Source: CAYUVH01 sp964448135
GTDB lineage: Bacteria > Verrucomicrobiota > Verrucomicrobiia > Limisphaerales > UBA8199
Assembly (NCBI GenBank): GCA_964448135.1
Contig: CAYUVH010000006.1
Span: 1 to 64,000, forward strand
DNA length: 64,000 nucleotides
Direction: 5' to 3'
Shown: positions 26,051 through 34,034 of the stretch, in pieces
Layout: every line of letters begins with the position of its first letter
Position numbering within the stretch: the stretch's first letter is position 1
The notes under the pieces: model-generated
What the model was told of the DNA's origin: nothing
The model's input: the letters and a program-made list of their open reading frames with translations, nothing else
Database searches by the model: none
Translations under genes and position numbers: made by a program

Positions 26051-29000
26051 TCACTGCACGTGGTACCTGAAGAATGCCCGGCTGTTGGAGAGGCTCACCG
26101 GGATCAGATTCGTGATGGTTCCGCCAGTACCGGCGTTGGTCGTCACGGGCGTCCAGGTGATGGGGGGCGTCAAATTGGACGCGGATTCCAGAACGTAGTT
26201 CCAGCCAACCGTGGTAGCGGTGCGCAGCACGAGGTTTCCGCCGCCGTCTCCGTAAACGGGCTGGATGGTGGGTTGCGGCGCGACGGCGGCCGTGATCGCG
26301 GTCAGGCGGAACTCATCAATGCGCATGCGGCCGACGCTCATGTTGCAATATACACCGACGGCGGTGGCGTTGGAGAGGACCAACGGCGAGGCGTTCACGT
26401 CGCCGAGGCTGAAGTTGGTGGTATAGAGGAGCTGCCACGCACCCGCGTCGGGGGCGAAAGTGAAGGTTTGCTGGGCCCAGGGAATGCCCAGCGTGGTATC
26501 AGAGAGGGTACTCGTGGAAACATACCACTCACCCGCGAGTTTGATCGCCACTTGCATGCTGCAGGAGGGGAACGCGTTCCGGCTGAAGAACGAAAGGTTC
26601 GTCGGCGCGGTGTTCGCCAACTTGGCGGTGGTGTCGAGCCAGAGCAGGATCGGATTGACGGCTTCGGCCTGGCCGGCGACGAAGTAGCCGACCGTGCCGT
26701 CCGCACCAATGCTCAGCGAAAGGTTCGGATAATTCAGGTTGAGCGGCGGATCGGGCAGGAGGGTGAAGTCGGTGACGAGGGCGTTGGTCAGGTCGTAGGC
26801 AAGGGCATGCCAGCCGGGAGCCTGGCCGATGATGCCGGGATCAACGCTGCTTTCGTTGAAGTGCTCGGTGACGAGCAGGCTGGCGGCACTGACAGTGACG
26901 CTAAGGACGGAACTCGTGACGGCGCCGCCGCTATTGGTGACGAGCAGGTCGTAGCTGCCGGAGTCACCGGGTGAGGCGCTGCCAATCACGAGCTGGGAAT
27001 TAGTGGCGCCGCTGACGTTGGTGCCGTCGCGCCGCCATTGATAAGCGAGCGGGAGCGTACCGGAACCGGCCGCCTGGATCGTCAACGCAGAGCCCGCCCA
27101 CGCAGTGCCATCCACCGGGTTGAGGGGCGAAGCGGTCGGAGCGGAAACCGTCGGCGGAGTGTTCGCAAAAGTGGCCGCGTAGCCGCGGGCCTGGAATTCA
27201 TCGAGACGGATCTTCCCGGCGGTGGCGTTGCCGAAGAAGCCGAGGGCGCTGACGCTGAGGTTCGGCAGCGGATCAACCAAAGGCGAGCCCAGGGTGAGCG
27301 TGCTGAAATCCAGCGTCTGCCAGGAGGCGGCGTTGGTGTCGAAGTTGAAGGAGTGTGGGACCCAGTTGGTGTTGGCGGAGGTGTCGCTAAAGGAGGTTGT
27401 GGACGCGTACCAGTTGGTGCCGACGTGGATGGCGATGTACACCTGCGAGCCGGCGTCGTTGTTCTTGGTGTAGAAGGTGAGATTGGTCAGTTGCTGATCC
27501 TGCAGGAGCGCGAGGGTGTCCTTGTAGATCAGGACGGGGTTGACGGTGAAGACGTCGCCGAACACGACATAACCGGTGCCGCTGACCGCGCCCGGGTTGC
27601 CGGGGTTCTTGGACAGCGTGGGATAGTTGGCGCTGATGGGCGGGTTCGGCGTCGTGGAATAGTTGCTGATGGTGGTAGTGGAGATGGTGTAGCCATACGC
27701 AAGCCAGCCGGGGGCCTGGGAGACGATGCCGTTATCAATGGTGGATTCGTCGTAGTGTTCGTTGACGAGCAGGACGTTGACGGTGAGGGTGCCGGAGTTG
27801 GTGTTCAGCGAAGTGTCCACGGCCTGATAGGTGAGCAGGTAGGTGCCGGCGACGTTGGTATTCACGCTCCCGATGAAATACACGCTGACGGGTTGCCCGC
27901 TGTTGTCCGAAGTAGTGTAGGCAGGCGCGTAGGCCTGGTGAATGACGGTGTCATTCGTGAGGCCGTTGGTGAAGGTGATCGTCGGCGGCGTGGTGTCGAT
28001 CACGTAGAGTACTACAGCCGGAGAATTGGTGATGCGGCCGACGGTGTTGGTGACCACGACCGTGTAGGAACCGGCATTGGTAAACGCCGACGCGAGGCTG
28101 ATGGAGGAGCTGGTCTGGCCGGGGATGTCCACGTTCGATTTGCGCCATTGGTAAGAGAGCGGGCCGGTGCCGCCGGCGTCCACTGTGATGGACATGGGTG
28201 TGGTGCCGACTTCGTTGGTGTGGTTGACGGGATTGACGGTGACGCTGTTGATGGAAGGCGGCAGGACGGCGGTGTTGACCGTGACCACCACCACGGCGCT
28301 GGTGACGGTGCCGTAGTTGTTCGTGACCACGAGGTCATATTGGCCGGAATCGTTGGTGCTGGTGGTGGAAATCACAAGCTGGTTGGTGGTGGTGCCGCTG
28401 CGGGTCGAACCGGTGCCGCTGGGGCCGTCCGAAATGGGCGACGCATCCTTGCGCCATTGGTAAACGAGGGGAGCCGTCCCGGAAGTGGGTACCGTGAGGG
28501 TGACACTGGTCGGGGCAGTGACGCTGGCCGCGGGGGTGGCGACCGGAGCGCCAGGGATGGGCGGAGTCGGAGGAAGGCCGTTCACGCTGAATTCATCGAG
28601 GCGGATTTTGCCGGTGACGGGCATGGCGCCGTAAAGGCCGACGGCGGTGATGTCGCCGGAGGGCAGGTTGGTGGTGAGGGTGGCGCCGGGGGCCAGCGTG
28701 TTCGTGTCGAAGGCCTGCCAGGAGGTGGCGACGTTGGTGAAGACAAAGGTGTTCAGCGCCCAGGAGGCATTGGCGGTGGTGTCCTTGAACGCGTTGGTGG
28801 TGGCGAACCATTGGCCGTTGATGCGGACAACGAGGCGCTCCGTGCTCGAGCTGGCATTGTTTTTGGTGTAGAAAGTAACATTCGTCACCACCGCGTCGTG
28901 AAGGACTGTGGTCGTATTCGTCCAAAAGAAGCTCGGCGTACCGAAACCGAATGCGCCCATGACGGAATTGCCGGGGACGCCACCGAAACCGCCGTTTGCG

Positions 29001-29245
29001 GCGCGAGACATGCTGGGGAAGTTGCCATTCGGTGTGGCGAAACTGTAATCAACCAGGAGGCTGTTCGAGATCGAGCCGGCGTACCAACCGGTGGCGCTGC
29101 CGACGGGACTATTGTCCGCGACGGTCTGGCCAAAGTGTTCGATGACGAGAGTATCAGCCCGGGCGACCAGGAGCGTGCCGGCGAGTGCCAGTACGCCGGT
29201 GACCCACCGGAGGAGAGGACAGACGGTATGACGTGACGTGTTCAT
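26051..29245 (-). CDS. Secreted protein with three repeated beta modules and Ig-like domains
   Basis: A 1064-residue protein from the ATG at 29245, with a signal peptide (WVTGVLALAGTLLVARA). Three copies of a module of about 190 residues lie at 31-223, 491-688 and 789-985. Each opens with L(V/L)xEHF/Y, contains a PGW-like turn, WY/WF and TKNN or SRNA blocks, and ends in (K/R)(I/M)R(L/I)DEF. Between them are Ig-like domains (about 228-325, 328-415, 695-787) with WRKD/WRRD and SGxYxxxVTN marks, plus a cadherin/HYR-like unit (about 420-490). The C-terminal 80 residues (VYGDGGGNLVLRT, WNYVLESASNLT) are a common tail of secreted Verrucomicrobia proteins. No catalytic residues are evident; adhesion or ligand binding is likely. 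Confidence 0.8.
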   Translation of the reverse strand: MNTSRHTVCPLLRWVTGVLALAGTLLVARADTLVIEHFGQTVADNSPVGSATGWYAGSISNSLLVDYSFATPNGNFPSMSRAANGGFGGVPGNSVMGAFGFGTPSFFWTNTTTVLHDAVVTNVTFYTKNNASSSTERLVVRINGQWFATTNAFKDTTANASWALNTFVFTNVATSWQAFDTNTLAPGATLTTNLPSGDITAVGLYGAMPVTGKIRLDEFSVNGLPPTPPIPGAPVATPAASVTAPTSVTLTVPTSGTAPLVYQWRKDASPISDGPSGTGSTRSGTTTNQLVISTTSTNDSGQYDLVVTNNYGTVTSAVVVVTVNTAVLPPSINSVTVNPVNHTNEVGTTPMSITVDAGGTGPLSYQWRKSNVDIPGQTSSSISLASAFTNAGSYTVVVTNTVGRITNSPAVVLYVIDTTPPTITFTNGLTNDTVIHQAYAPAYTTSDNSGQPVSVYFIGSVNTNVAGTYLLTYQAVDTSLNTNSGTLTVNVLLVNEHYDESTIDNGIVSQAPGWLAYGYTISTTTISNYSTTPNPPISANYPTLSKNPGNPGAVSGTGYVVFGDVFTVNPVLIYKDTLALLQDQQLTNLTFYTKNNDAGSQVYIAIHVGTNWYASTTSFSDTSANTNWVPHSFNFDTNAASWQTLDFSTLTLGSPLVDPLPNLSVSALGFFGNATAGKIRLDEFQARGYAATFANTPPTVSAPTASPLNPVDGTAWAGSALTIQAAGSGTLPLAYQWRRDGTNVSGATNSQLVIGSASPGDSGSYDLLVTNSGGAVTSSVLSVTVSAASLLVTEHFNESSVDPGIIGQAPGWHALAYDLTNALVTDFTLLPDPPLNLNYPNLSLSIGADGTVGYFVAGQAEAVNPILLWLDTTAKLANTAPTNLSFFSRNAFPSCSMQVAIKLAGEWYVSTSTLSDTTLGIPWAQQTFTFAPDAGAWQLLYTTNFSLGDVNASPLVLSNATAVGVYCNMSVGRMRIDEFRLTAITAAVAPQPTIQPVYGDGGGNLVLRTATTVGWNYVLESASNLTPPITWTPVTTNAGTGGTITNLIPVSLSNSRAFFRYHVQ

Positions 29246-29285
29246 ATTGGGGTAGTGCTTGAGGGTTAGCGGAAACTGCAGGAAA

Positions 29286-30128
29286 TCAGCGGTCGAGGGT
29301 GGATTCCGTGGACCAATCCACGGTCCAGGAGACTTCGTTATGGGTTTGGTTGTCGTTATTCCAACGGGCGCGCCAGCGGCTGTCCTGGGGATTGATGACG
29401 TCGCTGCGTTTGGCGCCTTCGGCGTGTCCGTCGGCAAACATCAGGTTGGTGCGGCGGGCGTGTCGATTCGACGGCCATTGGGGCTTTTCGGTGGGATCGA
29501 GGCTCCCATCGTGGTAGGGCGGGGCGCCCGGAAAGGCCGCGGTATCGCCGCCCACTTTGGCGTCGCCAATCATGATCATCTCGGTGGGGCGGAGCACGGC
29601 GGTATCCGAGACCATGCCCTGGTAGAGGCTGCCGTTGATATCACCACCCAATCCCAGTTGCGGCTTGTTGGCCTGGTTGAGACCCCAATTGTTATAGGCG
29701 TAGGAGAAGAGGGAATTGGCACTGACGCCCAACAAATCGAAAGTGCCATCCGGGGCGATGGCGCCGAGCGTGGGATTGCTGGCGGTGTCCCAGGCAGCGC
29801 GGGCGTCGGCCGCGGGGCACCAGAAGACTTTGCGGTTGTTGCCGATCACGGTGAGCAGGCGCGTGGGCCACACGTAGTAGAAGCCGCCGCCGCCGACCCA
29901 TTCGCAGCCGGGGTAATACTTGTGATCACCCACATACATGGCCGTGGCAATGCCGAGCTGGCGGAGATTGTTCCGGCAGGACGTTTCGGTGGCGCGGGTT
30001 TTGGCCTTGCTGAGGGCCGGCAAAAGCATCGCGGCCAGAATTGCGATGATCGCGATGACCACGAGCAATTCGATCAGGGTGAATCCTTTACTGGCCCTGG
30101 GGGCGGGCGACTCGACACCGATACACAT
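29286..30128 (-). CDS. H-X9-DG family pseudopilin
   Basis: A 280-residue protein. A prepilin leader ends ASKG, then FTLIELLVVIAIIAILAAML, with Glu at +5. The globular part includes CRNNLRQLGIATAMY and the family motif HARRTNLMFADG (His, nine residues, then Asp-Gly). It lies 40 bases upstream of the Ig-rich secreted gene on the same strand, so the two are probably co-transcribed. This kind of pseudopilin is thought to work in type II secretion-like systems, but its partner proteins are not encoded here. Confidence 0.93.
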   Translation of the reverse strand: MCIGVESPAPRASKGFTLIELLVVIAIIAILAAMLLPALSKAKTRATETSCRNNLRQLGIATAMYVGDHKYYPGCEWVGGGGFYYVWPTRLLTVIGNNRKVFWCPAADARAAWDTASNPTLGAIAPDGTFDLLGVSANSLFSYAYNNWGLNQANKPQLGLGGDINGSLYQGMVSDTAVLRPTEMIMIGDAKVGGDTAAFPGAPPYHDGSLDPTEKPQWPSNRHARRTNLMFADGHAEGAKRSDVINPQDSRWRARWNNDNQTHNEVSWTVDWSTESTLDR

Positions 30129-30228
30129 AATTGGCTGATGTCCCTCTTATATCGGTGGTCTAGCCAAAAATTGCTATTGCAATGTTTGTTAGTTTCATTA
30201 CACTTTTTGACATAGCTCCCTTTTGGGT

Positions 30229-31377
30229 ATGAAATCGGTCCGCCAGCAGAAAAACGTGCTCCTTGCGCTGAGCCGTTACAACAGCCGCACCCATGAAGGC
30301 GTCGCGCGCTTCGCTGGCAAACACAACTGGCACCTTACTTCGGAGATGGCTTACTTTGGCCGGTTGCCGCTGGGCTGGAAGGGAGACGGCATCATCACGC
30401 TGCTGGACGGGCAGCAGGACATCATTGATTTCGTGTTGGGCGCGGAGGTGCCGGTGGTGGATTTGTCCGTGATTCGCAATGAAATCGTGCTCCCGCGCGT
30501 GGCGGGAGACCACTACATGATCGGGCGGGTGGCGGCGGAACATTTCCTGGAACGCGGCTTCCGGAACTTTGCATGGTTCAGCACGCTGGATGATTCGGTG
30601 AGCGAACTGCGGTTGAGCGGTTTCACGCAGACGCTCTCGCAGGCGGGGTTCGCGTGCGAGCGGTGGATCGTGAATTCAAAGAAGCTGGCCGGAACGGACG
30701 AGTGGACCGCGAAGCGCGATTTCCTCGGGCCGCGGCTGGAGGCGATTGCGAAACCCGCCGCCGTTTTTGCATTTCATGACATAGACGCCTCGACATTGCT
30801 GGACGCCTGCGCGACGGCGGACCTGACCGTGCCGGATGAAATTGCGATCCTCGGCACGGACAACAATGCGCTCATCTGCGAGTCCGTGCGCGTGCCGCTT
30901 TCGAGCGTGAACCACGATCTTTCGCGCGTGGGCTACGAGGGGGCGGCGCTTTTGCACCGCCTCATGTCCGGCGCGCGACCGCCGAAACGTCCGAAGTTGA
31001 TTCCACCCCGCGGCATCACCGTCCGGCAGAGCACGGAAGTCCTCGCCGTGAACCACGAACCCACGCGCCGCGCCTTGATCTATTTACAGGAGAACTACAG
31101 CCGTCGCATCGGCGGCGAAGAAGCCGCGCAGGCCAGCGGCCTGCCTCGCCGGACGCTGGAGCGCTCCTTCCGTGAACACCTGGGCAAGTCCATCAACGAC
31201 GAACTCGAATTCATCCGCCTCGCCCGCGCCAAGGAATTGCTGCTCACCAGTGATTTCTCGTGCCTGGAAATCGCCGCCCGCGTCGGCTTCAACACCCCAC
31301 AGTATTTCAACAACGTCTTCATGAAGGCCATCGGCGCAACCCCGCGGCGTTTCCGGCTTAATGCGGGGCGGATTTGA
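30229..31377 (+). CDS. XylR-like transcription regulator (LacI-type sensor + AraC helix-turn-helix)
   Basis: A 382-residue regulator. Residues 1-265 form a periplasmic-binding-protein-like sugar sensor (NVLLALSRYNSRTHEGVARF, VAAEHFLERGF, ILGTDNNALICESVRVPLSS). The C-terminal AraC-type DNA-binding domain (about 280-380) has two helix-turn-helix units, IGGEEAAQASGLPRRTLERS and CLEIAARVGFNTPQYFNNVF. This XylR-like architecture senses a sugar and activates its catabolic genes. It is divergent from the pseudopilin/Ig operon with a 100-base spacer, so that operon is the obvious candidate target. The ATG at 30229 is preferred; a TTG two codons earlier is possible. Confidence 0.93.
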   Translation: MKSVRQQKNVLLALSRYNSRTHEGVARFAGKHNWHLTSEMAYFGRLPLGWKGDGIITLLDGQQDIIDFVLGAEVPVVDLSVIRNEIVLPRVAGDHYMIGRVAAEHFLERGFRNFAWFSTLDDSVSELRLSGFTQTLSQAGFACERWIVNSKKLAGTDEWTAKRDFLGPRLEAIAKPAAVFAFHDIDASTLLDACATADLTVPDEIAILGTDNNALICESVRVPLSSVNHDLSRVGYEGAALLHRLMSGARPPKRPKLIPPRGITVRQSTEVLAVNHEPTRRALIYLQENYSRRIGGEEAAQASGLPRRTLERSFREHLGKSINDELEFIRLARAKELLLTSDFSCLEIAARVGFNTPQYFNNVFMKAIGATPRRFRLNAGRI

Positions 31378-31473
31378 GGGAAACGACTCCAAGAAGATGC
31401 CGGGATGAGACGACGCATATGCATGACGGCAAATCCACCGGCAGCCTGGTGGAGATTGGACTAAACCCTTATT

Positions 31474-31872
31474 TCAATTATTCGTCGCATTCGAATTCGC
31501 AGGTAACGTGTACTGTTCGTATTTGATGGCAATGGAGCCATTCGTAGGGCTCGCCGTGTATATTTTCCCACTACTTTCATGCCGGATGAGAAGGTCGGTA
31601 TTTGACTTCCAAATAACCTGGATCTTCGGTTCGCCTGCGATATCGAAGAAATAATCCAGCCGGGCTTTGGATGGAAATGCCTGATTGCTTCGAAGTACGG
31701 CCAGCTGTCGATTGAAACCCGTAGTGGCGCCGCATGTTCTCTGGTAAACAACGACTTTAAGCTTACTGTCTGGACTGGGGACCGTTTGAAAGAGTCGGTT
31801 TTTGCAATCCCACGCATCGCACGAAACAGACAGCAGCACAACGGCAAGGAGCATGAGCAATCGCATAATCAT
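31474..31872 (-). CDS. Small putative lipoprotein of unknown function
   Basis: A 132-residue protein. The N-terminus MIMRLLMLLAVVLLSVSC is a lipoprotein signal with a VSC lipobox-like end. The mature part has three further Cys residues or none paired obviously (CK, CGAT) and beta-strand-rich stretches (KLKVVVYQ, KIQVIWKSNTDLLI). Its ATG overlaps the TGA of the upstream membrane-protein gene (ATGA), so the two are translated together. Function unknown. Confidence 0.7.
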   Translation of the reverse strand: MIMRLLMLLAVVLLSVSCDAWDCKNRLFQTVPSPDSKLKVVVYQRTCGATTGFNRQLAVLRSNQAFPSKARLDYFFDIAGEPKIQVIWKSNTDLLIRHESSGKIYTASPTNGSIAIKYEQYTLPANSNATNN

Positions 31873-32432
31873 GGCGTTCCGGTTTTGAGCTTCCGTCGCT
31901 CGTGCCGCAATTCAAAAACGCGGATCGCCGTAAAACCAAGACCCAACAAGGCCCCGAAGGCTGTCGGCACGAACAGAAAAAAGACTCCCGCAGTGCAAGG
32001 CCCGCTCCGGCCGATGGGAAGCAGATCCTCGATCCTGACCGGCAGGCCAAAGTAAAAGAGCGCAAAGGCACCCACACTCAATGGGAGCAGGGGATGGATA
32101 CATTTGAGAAGCGCCTTCAGATTTCCACGTAATAACCACGTGGTGGGCTTGCCGCCGAGCGATGCTTCGAGCTCGTCGAGCAGCAACGCGATATCGAACT
32201 GGGTTGCGGCGGTGTAAAATCGGATGCGACTCCCTCCGGTTGTTACGAAATCGAGGTGAAGCAGGCGCCGGTAGCCGCTTTGCTGCTCGATGATGCGGTA
32301 CGCGGTGACGTCAGCACTCCGAATTGGACCGGGAGGGTCTGAAATCTCCGAGCATAGCTCCTCCGCGCTGATGCGCACTGCCACGTCCCGCTTTACCCCT
32401 TGGTCAACGGAAATGATGTTTCCGATTCTCAT
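31869..32432 (-). CDS. Membrane protein of unknown function
   Basis: A 187-residue protein. The first 110 residues look soluble and beta-rich (DVTAYRIIEQQSGYRRLLHL, IRFYTAAT). Two hydrophobic helices follow, at about residues 113-130 (LLPLSVGAFALFYFGLP) and 147-168 (GVFFLFVPTAFGALLGLGF), with a basic C-terminus (ELRHERRKLK). No family was recognised. It is the first gene of a two-gene operon with the small lipoprotein. Confidence 0.65.
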   Translation of the reverse strand: MRIGNIISVDQGVKRDVAVRISAEELCSEISDPPGPIRSADVTAYRIIEQQSGYRRLLHLDFVTTGGSRIRFYTAATQFDIALLLDELEASLGGKPTTWLLRGNLKALLKCIHPLLPLSVGAFALFYFGLPVRIEDLLPIGRSGPCTAGVFFLFVPTAFGALLGLGFTAIRVFELRHERRKLKTGTP

Positions 32433-32717
32433 GTCTCTGGCGGACGTCCAGAACCCGGGCCCCCGGCATCAAATGACGTGAAGCGCGCAGCGAAACCGCC
32501 GGTGCCAGCCAGGATTGCCTGCAGCGATTTAGGCGACCGGTGTGCCATACCAATATTTAAACTGAAGCTCATCGCACCGTCCAGTGCATGTGCCGGTTTG
32601 TGGCGCACTCTTATGGCAGTCCAGTGAAACGGGCTGGAGCTGGGGAAAACGACCTGATCAAGAATCAACTTGCCGGGCAGGCGAAATCGGACACAGTAAT
32701 GACCGGTTTATTCGAGC
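32433..32717. other. Spacer upstream of the membrane-protein operon
   Basis: Short frames only, none with a plausible start or motif. No promoter was recognised with confidence. Confidence 0.4.
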
Positions 32718-32757
32718 GGAAGGGTGGCTGAGTGGTTAAAGGCACCTGACTCGAAAT
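32718..32757 (+). pseudogene. 5' half of a tRNA-Ser (CGA) gene
   Basis: The 40 bases match the 5' half of a bacterial tRNA-Ser: acceptor strand GGAAGGG, D-arm TGGCTGAGTGGTTAAAGGCA, anticodon stem CCTGA and loop CTCGAAA with anticodon CGA. After the loop the sequence should continue TCAGG to close the anticodon stem but reads TTGACG, and no variable arm, T-arm or 3' acceptor follows. The break at the anticodon loop is where some integrases recombine, so this may be a leftover attachment site. Confidence 0.7.
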
Positions 32758-33024
32758 TGACGAACGCACTTTTCAGGAGTCCTCACATGTCGTCCCGACC
32801 AATGTTTTCAGGGCTTTTCTCGCTTGGTCGTTTGCTTGAGTTAGCGTGAATTTGCTCGAAAAGCGGCAAACAGTATCAGATTTTTCTGACGCACTTCTGC
32901 CCACCACACCCGAAGCCATTTCCCCGCTCGCGTTCACTTGATTGTCATCCGGCTTTCCAACTCGAAGGCCAAGCCGGTTGCCAACCACGCGAACGCTCAC
33001 CCCCGGAAATGGCCTGGTCGTGAT

Positions 33025-33083
33025 CGCTTTTTGAAACCAGCCCTGCGCCCTCGACTCCCTCGCAGAACTGGTTTCAAAAAGCG
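33025..33083. repeat. Perfect 16-bp inverted repeat with 27-base spacer
   Basis: CGCTTTTTGAAACCAG (33025-33040) and its exact reverse complement CTGGTTTCAAAAAGCG (33068-33083). The surrounding spacer (32758-33355) has no convincing gene; a 104-residue minus-strand frame covers the repeat but has no motif. The arms could be the ends of a small non-autonomous element, a structured RNA, or an operator. Confidence 0.65.
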
Positions 33084-33355
33084 TCACCGTCAGGAGGGCT
33101 TTTACAAGGCAGACAGAATGACGTTGGTCGCGCTTAGACCGGAATGGTCAGGGCCAGAGAGTCAAACGCGAAGGTCAGCGAGGGGAGCCAGCCGCCGATG
33201 AAGTTTAATTTGTCCCTGAGCGAGACGGCTGTTCCCTCTAGCGCCTGGCAATCTCAGGGTGAATTGTTATAGAGCTCCCAATGGATCACCTTATCTGCTA
33301 GTTCAAACCCGGACAAACGGGCAAATTGATGCGAATCAAGTCAACCTGCTCAAAC

Positions 33356-33988
33356 ATGGCTTCAACTCTGATGATAAGGGTCGGCATTGTCGAAGATGAT
33401 GCGATTCTCCGCACAAGCCTCTCGAAGCTCGTGAACGGGTCGGGAGAGCTTCGGTGCGTGGGGGCGTGCGCGACGGGAGAGGAGGCGGTAGAGTGCCTGC
33501 CGGCAATGCGGCCCGAGGTAGTCCTAATGGATCTAAACCTTCCCCAGATGTCCGGAATTGACTGTATCCGGCGGCTCAAGGAGTCGCTGCCAAATGTCCC
33601 GGTGATCGTCCTGACGGTGTATGAGGACAGCGAACACATTTTTCGCGCGCTTAAAGCCGGGGCGAGCGGGTATCTGCTCAAGCGCACGGAACCGGAGGAA
33701 GTCCTGGCGGCCATCCGCAATGCGCGGGAGGGCGGCGCGCCGATGAGCAGCCAGATTGCACGGCTGGTGGTCCGGTCCTTTCACGACACCGCAAAGGGCA
33801 GCAGTGAAGTGGCGCTCACCGAGCGCGAAGGCGAGATTCTTTCATTACTTTCCAAGGGTTACGCCAACAAGGAAATCGCGGACAAGTTGAACATCAGTGT
33901 CCCCACCGTTCGCACACATCTGCGTCATATCTACGAAAAACTCCACGTCCGCTCCCGCACGGAAGCAGTGGTGAAGTTTTTGAAGTGA
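33356..33988 (+). CDS. NarL/FixJ-family response regulator (orphan)
   Basis: A 210-residue regulator from the ATG at 33356 (MASTLMIRVGIVEDD); earlier in-frame TTG/ATG codons at 33326/33329 add a basic tail unlike the family. The receiver domain has the acidic pair in IVEDD, the phospho-acceptor Asp59 in LMDLNLP, a Thr in VLTVY and Lys in LLKRTEP. The LuxR-type helix-turn-helix at the end has LTEREGEILSLL, ANKEIADKLN and VRTHLRHIYEKL. No kinase is adjacent; the nearest HisKA_3 kinase on the same strand is the propeller-type sensor starting at 39316, separated by one large minus-strand gene, and is the likely partner. Confidence 0.95.
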   Translation: MASTLMIRVGIVEDDAILRTSLSKLVNGSGELRCVGACATGEEAVECLPAMRPEVVLMDLNLPQMSGIDCIRRLKESLPNVPVIVLTVYEDSEHIFRALKAGASGYLLKRTEPEEVLAAIRNAREGGAPMSSQIARLVVRSFHDTAKGSSEVALTEREGEILSLLSKGYANKEIADKLNISVPTVRTHLRHIYEKLHVRSRTEAVVKFLK

Positions 33989-34034
33989 GCGCCACGGATG
34001 CCCGCGCGCGCTGCCATGAGCTTCGCCGGAATGA

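Noticed and set aside
26051..29245. Regularly spaced repeats resembling a CRISPR or tandem array
   Set aside because: The repetition is at protein-domain level (Ig and beta modules), with long, variable units, not short identical repeats with spacers.
30129..30228. TTGACA at 30207 as promoter of the XylR-like gene
   Set aside because: A -10 element at proper spacing would fall on the start codon, so this cannot be the promoter as it stands.
32718..32800. Complete tRNA-Ser gene
   Set aside because: The anticodon stem cannot close and no variable arm, T-arm or 3' acceptor follows.
32773..33087. 104-residue minus-strand frame over the inverted repeat
   Set aside because: No recognisable motif or ribosome binding site; it spans the 16-bp inverted repeat and is likelier non-coding.
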